DNA from: Prostheceraeus crozeri
Lineage: Eukaryota > Platyhelminthes > Polycladida > Euryleptidae
DNA: 64,000 bases
Direction of reading: 5' to 3'
NCBI GenBank assembly: GCA_907163375.1
Contig: CAJQUW010007129.1
Location: forward strand, 1 to 64,000
Position 1 is the stretch's first letter; each line of letters starts with the position of its first letter. The notes below the pieces were generated by a model. It ran no database searches, was not told where the DNA came from, and worked only from the letters and a program-made list of their open reading frames with translations. Of this stretch, positions 11,471 to 22,487 are shown in pieces. The translations under genes were made by a program, and so were the position numbers.

Positions 11471-14400
11471 AAATGAATCCGCAACATCCTCACAAAAGAA
11501 TAACGACTTTTTCCTACCATCCTCTTCAAAACGGCCGCATTCTATGACTGATGAATCCAGTAGTAGTTTGAATCTGGAGCCGACAGGAGTTGATTCGACC
11601 TTCGATAAGCATTCTGATGAACCACCTGCTAAGAAAAGCAGAATTGCTACTGTTCCTGAAACGGAAAGACAAGATGTCCCCTTTCATCCTCCATCCTCCT
11701 TTGAATTTCCTCGAACTAATGGACGTCGGTGTTCTACTGCTCATTTTACTAAACATTCTTGGCTACATTACGATAAGGCAAGCGATCATGTCGTATGTCA
11801 TGTCTGTAGCGCAGCACTGGAGAAGCAACTTCTTAAAAGGACTGACTTCAGAGAAACTGCATTTCTAACTGGATTCAAGAAGTGGAAGAAGGCTTTTGAT
11901 AGATACAAGGATCATGAAAAGTCTGAAATACATAGACTGGCAAATGAAAAGACAATTGGTCAATGGGGAGTTTCTGTTGTTACTCAATTGAATAGCGCAC
12001 ATGAAATAGAACAACGAAGAAACCGTGTAGCCTACCTGGAAGTTATCAGAAATGTAAGGTTACTCGCAATGCAAGGAATGGCTTTAAGAGGTCATAATGA
12101 TCATAATGTTTCTGAGAAGCATAGTAACCTGATGTCGTTTCTGGAAGACAGAGCAGAAGACTTACCGGAACTGGCTGACTGGTTAAATCGGCGCGAAAAT
12201 TATTTGACCCACGATATCCAAAATGAGCTTTTACAGATAATGGCTCATAAGATTCAAAGGGATCTTCTTTCACAAGTACGAGACAGTCCCTACTGTTCTG
12301 TTATTGCTGATGGAACAACAGATATAAGTGGCAAAGAGCAATTTTCATTGTGTATCCGATTTGTCAATAGTGAAGATCTGAAGCCAACCGAATATTTTCT
12401 CGGCTTTCTTGAGGCACCAAGCAGCACTGGAGAAACTCTGTTCCGGGTAATTAAAGATGTTTTCCTTCGCCTTGGAATCGACTGGGAAAAGCTTAGATGG
12501 CAGTGCTTTGATGGTGGAGCAAACATGAAAGGACGATTCAACGGATGCCAAGCTCATATTCGTCGGTCACAACCGCTAGCAAGCTACATCCACTGTTGCA
12601 ATCACTCCTTGGATCTAGCTCTAGTCGAAGAAGCAAAAGAGGTAAATACTGAAGCAAATGTATGAATTTTTTCGTCTTTTATTAATACTATTTCATTATT
12701 TTATCATTAATATTATATAAGTATAAGTATGCTATCATATACGTAGACAAATTATTAAGCTATAGCTATTATACCTCTATACTTCTAGTTGCTTTTTGTG
12801 CTTTAACCTTATTCTAATGCTATTTACATTTTGTTACATATCCACCCTAATGTCATGTTTCATTCTTTTCTTTGCTTAGAATATTCCGTTTTCAGCAAAG
12901 TTTTTGTCTGAAAAATATCTTTATCAAAAACGTCCTTAAATTGATTTACTATTTCAAATGTTCAAATTTTTTTATGACAGAAGGTACTCATGCATTCCTT
13001 TAGAATGTATGAATTCATATTTCATATAAATTATTAAGAATTATCGTCTATTGCAGATTTCCATGATATCCGACGCCTTAAACTGTGTCCGTGATATTGC
13101 TTCGTGCCTGAGATCTTCTGCGTCTAGACTTGACATATTCAATAAATATGTTGAGGATTCGAACACTGAACAAATTAAGAAAACCCGGCTGTTATCTATA
13201 TGCCCTACACGTTGGACGGTGAGGCACAAGGCTTTCGTTCGCTTCATTGAACATTGTGATGCAGTGGTTAGTACAATAACTGATCTTGCTTCTTCGAAAT
13301 CTAAGAAACCAGATATACGTACCAAGCTGCGAGGTTACCAATCATATTTGAAGAAATTTGAAACAATTTTCGCTATGAGATTGTGTGACGAAATATTTGG
13401 TCCATGCGAACGTTTTGCGAAGGAGCTTCAAAAAGTGGAGATGTCAGCAGGTGAGGCTTTGCGAGGAGCAAAGTTTTTGATTAATCATCTAGAAAATTTC
13501 AAGGAGCTACTTGAGAGGGTCGAATCGATGGCTGATGCTTTAGAAACAAACATCAAACCCATCAAGCCTCCGCGACCTGTGCATCCACCCAAACGATATG
13601 AGCATTCACTAACTGCTGCTTCAGATGCAAAGTTGGATGGAATCAATCACTTGCGGCGAATATATTATGAATCCATAGACTTAATAGTGTCACAAATAAA
13701 AGCACGGTTCGATCAAGATGGTTTGAAATGGTAAGTTGGATCTCTCCTATACATTATGTTTTCTTCCACTTCAAAATTTTGACCTCTAAAAACTATTAAA
13801 TACCATACGTCTTATTCTTATTCAAAATATATTTTTTCACTTCTTTGTGACATGTTCCAGCTGAGAATATGCGATAGAGAGATAAAAATGTTGATGTCTG
13901 TCTCTGAAGGCCTGTCTTTCGCTATTTTAGCTTAAACTTTATTTTTCAATGAATCGGCCTGTGAAAGTTGGGTAGTTTTGCGGTTTTTTCTATTTTGAAA
14001 GAACAACAGAAACATATAACCCTATCAAAACAAAGGATTTTCTTTTAACTCGTCACATAACTGCGTGCCCTAAGTGAACAATAACATTAAACGCATTTAT
14101 GCAAATTCAAGATAGTATTATTGTAATATTTTCAATTGACTTTTCAATAATTCGACCTACTCACTAATCATTTTTATGATTTTCAGTTGAATTAAATATT
14201 CATTATTACGACATGAAGTACAATTTTATATTAGAGGTTAATTGTTATGATAGAATAATCATGCAAAAACTAATATAAATGTATACGCACGTACATGTAT
14301 AACGTAAATGTAAGAACCGTCTGATTTCAGTTTGTGCAATCTGGAATACATATTGACACAAAATCAATATGACGAGAAGACACTCAAAGAACTCCTTGGG

Positions 14401-14790
14401 ATTCACTCCAGTGGTTTCGACGTCCCTATGTTATCGGCACAACTTCGACTATTACCAACATTGGGAAGTCATAAAACCGTACCTACTATCATCGAAGCAC
14501 TGAGAGAAGCTGGACCGACAGTCAGGAATATGCTATCGGAGTGTGTCAAACTATGCAAACTAGTGATGGCTGCTCCAACGTCGGTTGCAACTGCCGAGAG
14601 GTCATTTTCGCACCTACGGTATATAAAAAACTATCTCAGGTCGACTATGGGACAAGCTCGCCTAACACATTTAATGATTATTCATTTGTTCCGTGCACAG
14701 TCGCGGAATCTGAATAAGGAGGAAATACTCAAAGAGTTTGTGAGCAGATGCCCACAGAGGAAATCTGTATTTGGCAATTGTCTAAAATAA
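11471..14790 (+). CDS. hAT-superfamily transposase-like protein (TTF zinc finger, ZMYM1/DUF4371 type), three visible exons
   Basis: The exons join without a frame break: 11544(ATG)-12641, 13057-13730 and 14331-14790, with GT-AG introns 12642-13056 and 13731-14330 at phases 0 and 2. The total is 744 codons including the stop, about 743 residues. The frame stays open upstream of the ATG to an AG at 11469-11470 (reading NNDFFLPSSSKRPHS), so an earlier exon is likely. Residues 61-90 hold a TTF-type zinc finger with CxxC at 85-88. ADGTTDISGKEQFSL (about 255) and CFDGGANMKG (about 325) carry the hAT catalytic aspartates. Exon 3 holds the C-terminal dimerisation region (SVATAERSFSHLRYIKN). Such proteins move hAT elements, and domesticated relatives exist. 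I could not find a matching pair of TIRs, so active element versus domesticated gene is open. Confidence 0.8.
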
Positions 14791-16150
14791 AGACAAACAT
14801 CAAGCCATTATGAAGATCATTTTTAATTGAATCAATGTACATATACAATGTTCTTTCAATTCAAATTTCAACAATAGTACGTTTGCATTAGCCTATAGTA
14901 GCCTAAACAACTGTAAGCAACTGTGTGTGTATAATATACGGGTAAAATACATGGAAACTGCGATAGTAGAGTTTGAATTTACCGGGAAAAGCGTGCCTTA
15001 ACCATGATATAAATACCCATAGACAGTTTAAACTGAAAAATATTTGCTGATATATTATGTTTAACAAGATGTCCTTCAGAAGGTTGAAAGAATTATTTGT
15101 AAACAGGCCTTTGAGGTACCGTATACACATGAACATACACAAATAAGCCCAAATAAATAATTGAATAAACAACAAAACACGTTCAAGTGAAATTCTCATG
15201 AACAACCGCTGCCCCCCCCCCCCCCAACAGAAAAAGCGCTCCGCCGCCCTTGATAGGTCATAGGCTACAAGTAAAAGACATGATTAAAATCTAATGAAAA
15301 TATACCGATGATGCAATCAGAAACGAACAAAAAGAAATTGAAACTTTAAAAATTGATAATAGTTTGATTGGTAGAACAAATGAAAATGCTAAAACCTAAG
15401 CAATAACCGTTTGAATATCCATTCCTTCGAAAGATCCTTCATCAAGATTTTGGTGGAAAGGAGCAACCAGTGTTGTCTTTACAAGTGCGCCTAAGTAAAA
15501 ATGAGTCGCTGCTGATGTCAATATATTTTTATCTCATATTAGACATCTCATGATTATGGAGCATCATCTGTGAGGAGGCCTTCAATTTATAATCAAACTC
15601 CGACGAACAAATGAAATGTGATTATGATCTCAGTGATTCATAAATTGCGAAGATCATATTGAATGAAAAGCAAACCAAGCGGTGTGACATGGTATGGGAG
15701 TTGAGCGTGCCTTAGACATCTTATATTAATCATAGATGTCCCTGGTATTATGTACATAACAAACGGAAACCATCAGATATCACACTCCAAATTACAGGTA
15801 AAACTATGCGTTCTGATAGATATCATACGATATTTTCAAGCATTATCCTATAACAAACTCAGGCCTGCGGCCGTCGTTTGTTATGTTGATATACTGTCAA
15901 AAATCGTTTGATATCCTATACATAAAACATCATTTAAACTATACCAGTTTATCTCACCATGTATTTTTGCCATGTAGAAATCTTATTAAATCCCTAATAT
16001 CCCTTGCCCTGATAATGGCAGGGACAATTTACTAGATGCAGAAATCGAGCCTGAAAAGAAAACGATTGGATGCATAAAAACTATAATCAAGACATATCGA
16101 AGACATTTCCAGATATCACAAATCATGTGGTGTATCATACTATGGCGTGT
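14791..16150. other. Gene-free spacer with a C homopolymer
   Basis: After the hAT stop there is AT-rich sequence with no convincing ORF. A run of about 14 C lies at 15212-15225. A CGCTCCGCCGCCCTTG string at 15237-15252 looks like the inner-to-outer end of a hAT TIR, but I found no partner upstream. Confidence 0.5.
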
Positions 16151-16333
16151 TCAAAATTCCAAATGCACTGATTTCCCATCTGGTTGAGTAACTGTCATCT
16201 TTTTCGGTGTAATGCCCAATCTCGTACAAAGCGATCCAACGTCAGATGGTGAACTTGCATCACATATTGTGAGGTTGCTTGTATGATTCGTCGAAGTATG
16301 GACCTGTGAAGAAGCAGTTGAGCAACTTAGCAC
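16151..16333 (-). pseudogene. Possible inverted fragment of a GIY-YIG/Penelope reading frame
   Basis: The minus strand reads STNHTSNLTICDASS, close to the STNIPSSSVTRHLQICDASS stretch of the plus-strand GIY-YIG ORF about 450 bp downstream. Similarity stops right after ICDASS. This suggests an inverted, diverged partial copy of the Penelope end. Evidence is a single short match. Confidence 0.3.
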
Positions 16334-16606
16334 TTCAGTGCCTAACCATCCGCTTTTCCCCTATTGCGTTATATACGTCAACGTCAAATATTTTGGTACC
16401 TGCCTTGTTATATTCTCCTGGAATTCATTGTCAGTAATCGGCTGCGCATGTCGAACGGATGTTGCGTTTTGATTTGTCGTTCTTGGAATAATAGTACTAA
16501 TTTCATAAAAATTTAACCGATCATTTACATCACTTTCGCCGGATTCCGATTCGCTCTCTTAAATATAAATTGCCATTCCTCTCAAACTCAAACGTAATTT
16601 ATAAAT

Positions 16607-16924
16607 TTGAAAGTATGTGGATGCAGGTATATTGGGAGGACGACAAGATGTCTTGGAGAGAGAATGTCAGAACACGTCCCAAAATGGCTTGATAAACCTC
16701 AGAAGTGTCCCACAAGATCGACAAATATTCCATCCAGCAGTGTTACTCGACATCTCCAAATTTGTGATGCTTCCTCGACTGATGCCAGAAGAAGGTTTTC
16801 TGTGATTTACAAGTGCATGCGGTATGACATCCCTTCAATTATAGAGGCTCTCATTATCAAACGAAGGAGTCCAGATCTTTGTGCTCAAAAGGATTTTATA
16901 ACTAGTGTTTTCCTTCCGTGGTAG
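16607..16924 (+). pseudogene. Penelope-like element GIY-YIG endonuclease domain, fragment
   Basis: The 105-residue frame contains CGCRYIGRTTRCLGERMSEH (the YIG half of GIY-YIG with the conserved Arg), then SSVTRHLQICD, a RRFSVIYK strand, IIEALIIKRRSPDLC with the family's Glu, and a terminal PW. That order matches the C-terminal nuclease of Penelope-like retroelements, which nicks target DNA for priming. No RT is visible immediately upstream and the frame starts at a TTG after a stop, so this is a 5'-truncated copy. It ends 40 bp before the P-element flanking repeat. Confidence 0.65.
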
Positions 16925-16963
16925 ATTTTCTTTTTCCATTTTTATGCTTTCTATGAGTACTAG

Positions 16964-16970
16964 GTTGTAT
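16964..16970. repeat. P-element target-site duplication, left (GTTGTAT)
   Basis: The seven bases GTTGTAT directly precede the left TIR and recur directly after the right TIR at 21169-21175. P elements usually make 8-bp duplications; the eighth position does not match here. Confidence 0.8.
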
Positions 16971-17017
16971 CAGGGAACCCTAGTTATCGGCGCTACGCTT
17001 GACCAGGAAGTGACATT
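16971..17017 (+). repeat. P-element left TIR
   Basis: This 47-bp end is the reverse complement of 21122-21168 except at two positions in the CGCTACGCTTGACC region. Confidence 0.9.
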
Positions 17018-17172
17018 GAAATTTCACGCCTACAAGTTGAGTCTTGACAAAATTACAAGTTTCTATGTACTTTCATCATTTCATGTCTATTAATGCAGTG
17101 AACAAGTTGTCCGTTTTCAGAGCTGTCACAAATTAAAGTTTAGCAGACATTTCTGATAAGTGCACTGCAGGC

Positions 17173-19947
17173 ATGCCAAATAAATGTTGCGTACCAGAAT
17201 GTAGTGCTAAAAATCAATCAGGAACATCGCCAAAGATGACTTTGCACAAGTTTCCAACATCAGATGAAGAGCTGTTAGAAATGTGGATAAGATGTATACC
17301 TCGAAAGTGGGAAAAAATGGACCTCCAAGTTTTGCGAAGTAATGCCAACAACTTTAGAGTCTGCTCTGAACATTTCAACGAACAGGATTTTGTAGAATCA
17401 TCATGTGATACCAACAACTGGAGAAAAACTGAACCTCGAACGTTGTGCAACAGAAGATTGAGTAAAGCCGCATTTCCTTCCATCTTTAAAAATGCTCCAG
17501 CCTACATGTCTCGCAATGTACCACGAAAAAGATCGTCAGCCTCTTTAATGGAAAATCGACGTAAAAGAACATTGGAGGAAATGGAAAGGAGGAACACCGA
17601 ATTTTTGTCTCAAGACATTGTAGATTCCTATTCAGATTTGAGGACTTATGAAGCGCCAAACCATCTACAACATTTCAATAAAGTGTGGAATAAATCTTCC
17701 TTATCTTTTTGTGTAATTCGTACTGAACACGATGTACCGAAAATTGTTAAATCCCTTACCATCACTGATGATCTCCATTTTTTTACAACTATCGATGAAG
17801 CGAAACTTCACTCATTTGGTAGAGAGATATGCCCTTCAGGAAAGATTTCTCTTTTTTCACAAATTGATAATTTGCTCACTCTATTGAACAATCTATCTAC
17901 CGCTGAAATAGATTCGAAAACATTACTTGAAAACGTTATCTTGATCTGTGAGAGACTGATCGATCAATTTGAAGAGGAAGAATGTGAAATGAACTATTCA
18001 AAGATGTCTTTTATTACTGAGCAATTGAAATTGTTGACAAAAAATAGGCCAAATTATTCCCCCGCAATGCTGTCAATGATGTTCCTTTTAAATAATCACA
18101 GTGCAAGTGCATATGAGTTTTTGCGTGGAACAAACTGCTTGACTCTACCGAGTAAGCGTCATCTACAGAGACTGACAGCATCCTTTTCTGATTCGCCAAA
18201 CGATGATACCATGATTCAATATTTACAAACAAAAGTTACTGAAATGTCGCTTGAAGTAAGACACGTCATTTTATGCATTGATGAGATTCACGTAAAAAGA
18301 AAGGTAGAATTTGGTGGTGGAAGATTATATGGCGATGGAGATACTGGATCGACGCCTGGTCTTGCACGGGCTGTTTGTGGATTTCTTGTTAAATCATTGA
18401 GAAATAATTTCCAAGACGTCATTTGTTTGGCTCCTACCACAAATCTGACTACATGTGATTTGTATAAATTGTTCGTGAGAAATCTACGTCTTCTGGAAGC
18501 AGCTGAGTTGATTACTACTGCCTGCGTAGTGGATAATAGCCCAGTGAATCGCAGCTTCGTTTTGTCACTTTGTCCTGATAAGAATAATTACAAGATCATC
18601 AATCCAGTTTCAGGAGCTCCATTGTTTATGATATTTGACCCAGTCCATAACTTCAAAAATATTTACAATAATTGGACAACCAAAATTGTGTTTGAATTTC
18701 CTGACTTTGAAAATCCGAAAGTGACTCATACAGCTGACATTTCCGATGTTCGCACACTGGTTGAAATGGAATCAGGACTCTCTGCCAGAATCGCATATAA
18801 GCTTAATCATCGGGTATTAGAGCCACACGGTCTTGAAAAAACAAGTGTTTCTCTGGCAGCGTCAGTGTTTGATGAGTCAACCATTGCTGCGGCACAGTTG
18901 TACGATTTATCAGACGGATTCATTCGATTTTTAAAACTGATCAACAGAATATGGACTATATGGAATATAAAATCACCTTCCAAGGGCAAGCATAAGCGGC
19001 TTCCTGATGCGAATCCCATCCAGAAAAATGACAAGAGAATTCAGCTTTTGCTACAATTTTCAGATTTTTTCAACAACTGGGAAAGTTCCAAACTACCAGG
19101 TTTATCAAAGCCAACTTTCTTAGCTGTAAGACAGTGCTGCAAAACTCTAGCCGAACTGATTGTATACTTGATCGAAGAATGCAATTTCACAACAGTATTT
19201 CCCGGCTTGATTGTCAATGATTGGATAGAGCGTAGATTCGGTAGATATCGCCAATTTCACGGTGGAAATTTTCTTGTTTCTGTCCGACAGGTTCTTCAAG
19301 CCGAAAAGAAAATTCGGGTATCAACTCTCCTAAAATTCTACGGATTTAAACTGAATGATTTGCAGCACTTCAGTGATGAAGAAGATTCCATGCACTTGCT
19401 CTCTCAATCTATCATATCATTACCATTGAGCGAATCTTCTGAATCATGGGACAAAAGCATGATTCTCTACATAGGAGGATACATCGCTCAATCATTGGGA
19501 AAACGTTTGAAATGTCATCCATGTAAAGAATTTTTGATTCACTCTGAGTTCCTAGCTATGGAATCTGAAATTCATCTTCGCTTAATAAACATAAGAAGCA
19601 GAGGAGGCTTGAAACGTCCATCACCATTTGTTGTCTCTCTCGTTTCATCTGCTTATCAGACAATTGCAAGAATCAGAGATGACTCTGAGCTACAGTCAGA
19701 ACTGTTCTACAGAAGTTCTGTCACAGCAATTTTGAGCAAAATGACGCTAGAATCATCCAACGAAATACGATCATTCAACAAGATTGGTTGTGATTGTGAC
19801 TTGAAGCAGCTAGCATTCAGAGTACTCTTTCATGCATATAACACATTCTTGAAAAACTATGCCTCAGAAATGAGTGACAGTCAATCATCCGCTTCGTTGG
19901 CGTACAGGCGTCGCAAATTTGCAGTCAGTCAAGTGAACTCATCTTAG
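17173..19947 (+). CDS. P-element transposase with THAP domain (924 residues, uninterrupted)
   Basis: The N-terminus is a THAP zinc finger: CCVPEC at residues 5-10, CSEHF about 50 residues later, and a hydrophobic AFPSIF box near residue 100; THAP domains bind the element's own ends. The middle holds the RNase H-like catalytic core, with CIDEIHVK (Asp about 370), VVDNSPVNRS (about 453) and FDPVHNFKNIYNNW (about 489), and NDWIERRFGRYRQFHGGN (Glu about 685) near the expected last catalytic acid. Length fits THAP9/P transposases and there is no stop or frameshift. The ATG follows a GCAGGC string, so an upstream exon is possible. With intact TIRs this copy could be active or recently active. Confidence 0.9.
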   Translation: MPNKCCVPECSAKNQSGTSPKMTLHKFPTSDEELLEMWIRCIPRKWEKMDLQVLRSNANNFRVCSEHFNEQDFVESSCDTNNWRKTEPRTLCNRRLSKAAFPSIFKNAPAYMSRNVPRKRSSASLMENRRKRTLEEMERRNTEFLSQDIVDSYSDLRTYEAPNHLQHFNKVWNKSSLSFCVIRTEHDVPKIVKSLTITDDLHFFTTIDEAKLHSFGREICPSGKISLFSQIDNLLTLLNNLSTAEIDSKTLLENVILICERLIDQFEEEECEMNYSKMSFITEQLKLLTKNRPNYSPAMLSMMFLLNNHSASAYEFLRGTNCLTLPSKRHLQRLTASFSDSPNDDTMIQYLQTKVTEMSLEVRHVILCIDEIHVKRKVEFGGGRLYGDGDTGSTPGLARAVCGFLVKSLRNNFQDVICLAPTTNLTTCDLYKLFVRNLRLLEAAELITTACVVDNSPVNRSFVLSLCPDKNNYKIINPVSGAPLFMIFDPVHNFKNIYNNWTTKIVFEFPDFENPKVTHTADISDVRTLVEMESGLSARIAYKLNHRVLEPHGLEKTSVSLAASVFDESTIAAAQLYDLSDGFIRFLKLINRIWTIWNIKSPSKGKHKRLPDANPIQKNDKRIQLLLQFSDFFNNWESSKLPGLSKPTFLAVRQCCKTLAELIVYLIEECNFTTVFPGLIVNDWIERRFGRYRQFHGGNFLVSVRQVLQAEKKIRVSTLLKFYGFKLNDLQHFSDEEDSMHLLSQSIISLPLSESSESWDKSMILYIGGYIAQSLGKRLKCHPCKEFLIHSEFLAMESEIHLRLINIRSRGGLKRPSPFVVSLVSSAYQTIARIRDDSELQSELFYRSSVTAILSKMTLESSNEIRSFNKIGCDCDLKQLAFRVLFHAYNTFLKNYASEMSDSQSSASLAYRRRKFAVSQVNSS

Positions 19948-20169
19948 TTTTTGGCATGTTGCATAATTCTTCTTTGATCACGCATTGGTAAAGTTTATGC
20001 GTATATTGGTATTGCAGTGGTATAGTGAAATTCCAATATGTTCTGATAATTATTGTCATGCGAGTGTTGTCAAAAGAACATAATTAATGTGATCCCGTGA
20101 ATAATAAAATGTTAAGCATCAACAGTAATACTGAATTTTCTAAGACTCAACTTGTAGGAATGATACATA

Positions 20170-21106
20170 TGTAACAGGGTTGCTTATTTGTTTATATGTA
20201 ATAAAATTATAACTAGTACTTAACGTAAATATTTTAATTATAGGTGTTGGTATTTTCACTATTGATGTGAAGAACTAAATTGTATATAGGTATTGCTCAC
20301 AAATCTGGGAGCATTGGCGCAATTTTCTGGTGAAGGGTTGTAAAGTTATATCACATTCAAGTGATAACTGAGGATTTCACGGACATGTATATATTGTATA
20401 TAATTGTAAGGTGTTGGTGGCTTCCGATTTATGGGGTTTTGGGTGGTTTCTGGGTAAAAGTATAGGCAAACATAAGATAAACATGAATTAAGTATTTCTG
20501 GTGTTAGAATGTACCATTTTATTATAAATGCAATGAGTAAAGCTCACGGCGGCTAGCGTGCGCGGTCAACAAAAACGTTGCTCTCTTAAAATTATACGGC
20601 TGATGGTAAGTCACTGCTCTCAACTGAACTAAGAAGTTTTAGGCAAGTGGCGTAGGTTTATGACATAGATTTATGATATTTCCTTTGCGGCTAATTAATT
20701 AATCGTAAGCAGCATTATAACTTTGCCGTCGCATCTGCGGGTTACGATATATGTAAGAAGTTAGCAAGACATAATTTCAGCTGAATTAGGAGGTTGGGGT
20801 TTTATGATACTTCTGTTTCAGCTTATTAACTGCTACCCACAACCGTTATAACGTACCTGGGTAATACCCACAGATTCATTCGAGTTAGGGTATTACCTAT
20901 AATACCTAGTAACTGGTAGGGCAGGGTTAATAACTAACCAGGCGCATCTTCGAGTGACGTTCGCGTGGCTGCTCCGGTGCTCGTCCACATCATAAAGGAT
21001 TCGACGTGGTTAACTTGGAATAACCGGATCGTGATACGGAGACTGGTAGGTTTCTTACTGTAGTAATCAATTGGGTTAAGGGTCTCTCATAGCTCGGTCT
21101 GTTACA
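20170..21106 (+). mobile_element. Solo LTR of the Gypsy element (937 bp)
   Basis: Starts TGTAACAG and ends CTGTTACA, an 8-bp inverted terminal pair, and is flanked by CATA at 20166-20169 and 21107-21110, the 4-bp duplication expected of a Gypsy insertion. It matches 39045-39981, the 3' LTR of the Gypsy copy, with no indel; the only difference I see is an A/G about 30 bp in. It lies inside the P element, downstream of the transposase stop. No internal region remains, so LTR-LTR recombination is the likely origin. Confidence 0.9.
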
Positions 21107-21121
21107 CATAGAGATTTTTCG

Positions 21122-21168
21122 AATGTCACTTCCTGGTCAAGGGGAGCGCCGATAACTAGGGTTCCCTG
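21122..21168 (-). repeat. P-element right TIR
   Basis: Inverted partner of 16971-17017, ending in CCCTG and followed by GTTGTAT. It starts only 15 bp after the LTR end, so the LTR inserted close to the P right terminus. Confidence 0.9.
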
Positions 21169-21175
21169 GTTGTAT

Positions 21176-22404
21176 AGTGTCTTACAGTAATACTATGCTT
21201 TGATTTCTATTATGTTTATGTATAAGGATATCTCTATATTTTCCTAAGTATCTGTTATGAATGATTCAAATTTTATATCTAAGTTTGCATCTAGGATTTG
21301 TTTCTGTCCAAAGTTGACACCCGTTGAGATTGGACGAAAGGCATCGTGCTAATAGATCATAATGTGAATTTCGTGGCTCTTTTTATTTATAAACTATCAA
21401 AAGGGGATTCATTTTTTAAATACATAAATTTCTTCAAAATAATTGTCCACTGCTTGGTACTCGCCTCTCGCTCAACAATTTTAAAATTTATTGCAATCAT
21501 GTATGTTACCATAGAAGTGGACTTTCTATGGCATTATTAATTTCTATGTATGTTACACGATTTTACCATGGGATTCTACGATGATATTCCACATTTCAAA
21601 ATCATATCTATGCACTTCCGTGACCAGTTAATCGTCCCTGTTAACCTGTTATTTGCCACATTCGACATCTGTCGACCATACTGAAAATCAAGAATATTTT
21701 GTGGAAAATGGCATATATCTGTGAAGATTAGTAAGGGAATATCACAAGCAAGTCTCTGTCAATATAAATTAGGTGTTTATTTCAAATTCCTAACTGTTTT
21801 CACTTTGAAAAATCTTCCGTTTAAGAGTGCATAATATTTTTCATTCTTTTGCATTTTTGCGCACTATTTTTTTAAAACTATTTAAGGTAGTTCCCTTTTT
21901 CATCAGTTAAAACTTTACGTCCAAAATACCGTTCTTGCCTTTAGAATTTCTTTTCCGCAAGCATTAGTTCGATAATTTATGCTTGATTTTGTATGGTCGA
22001 CAAATGTCGACCGTGGTAAATCTCCGGAGAAAATAGTTGATTTATCTTAGTCGTAAATTTCCGATACTTGCCGTGATAAATTTGAAGCGACTTCGTTTTA
22101 TAATACATGATGACAATTTCTGCTTCGGTTGAGTACGCGCATATCGTGTAGCAATTACATTTGGACATGAACAGAGTGACGTGAATTACAACTAAAAGTG
22201 TGACGTAGGACTGTGTGAGGATGGTAAATTTCCAATGATTTCTTCCCTCACAGATGATAGGCTACATCGTGAGTCCCTCGCGCGCATTTCGTGTGGCGTC
22301 ACAAATTCTATGAACTACTACATCTATTGTAATTAGAAGCATCGTATATCAGTTTTTGACATCATGCCGAAGCGCAAAGCTGTTTCTCCCGATTTTGTAC
22401 CTAG
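21176..22404. other. Spacer without a supported gene
   Basis: AT-rich sequence with only short ORFs. GTCGAC-type palindromes recur at about 21664-21680, 22000-22015 and again at 25568-25583 beyond the LINE (NTCGACATNTGTCGA-like). They may be subterminal motifs of the old piggyBac whose C-terminus follows; this is only a guess. Confidence 0.4.
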
Positions 22405-22487
22405 AAAATCCATGCGTTTGGTGCTCATAGGCAAGTAGGACAACATTTCTTTCAATCAACCTTGAACAGTCGCCAGCGAAAATGTGC
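22405..22487 (+). pseudogene. piggyBac transposase C-terminal remnant, 5' piece (interrupted by an RTE LINE)
   Basis: The frame reads GAHRQVGQHFFQSTLNSRQ and then RKCA, and resumes at 25092 beyond the LINE as a Cys-rich tail. A GQHF/GRHF motif just before a Cys-rich tail is characteristic of piggyBac transposases. Upstream the frame hits a stop at 22402, so only the end of the protein survives here. Confidence 0.55.
22476..22487. repeat. RTE LINE target-site duplication, left copy
   Basis: GCGAAAATGTGC here is repeated exactly at 25092-25103 on the other side of the LINE. Confidence 0.85.

Larger units (their letters stand above)
16971..21168 (+). mobile_element. P element (THAP9-type), complete ends, interrupted by a solo LTR
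   Basis: Near-perfect 47-bp TIRs at 16971-17017 and 21122-21168 start CAGGGAACCCTAGTTATCGG; I see two mismatches. The pair is flanked by GTTGTAT repeats and encloses one transposase ORF in the same direction. Without the inserted LTR and its CATA duplication (941 bp) the element is about 3.26 kb, a normal P size. Only the right end is duplicated at 39994-40043, as part of the 11.2-kb repeat. Confidence 0.9.

Noticed and set aside
15228-15252. Right TIR of a hAT element
   Set aside because: The sequence looks like a hAT end, but no matching inverted copy or 8-bp duplication was found upstream.
15755-15890. Inverted repeat CATAACAAACG / CGTTTGTTATG
   Set aside because: Only 11 bp match and flanks do not extend the pairing, so chance or an unrecognisable MITE is likely.
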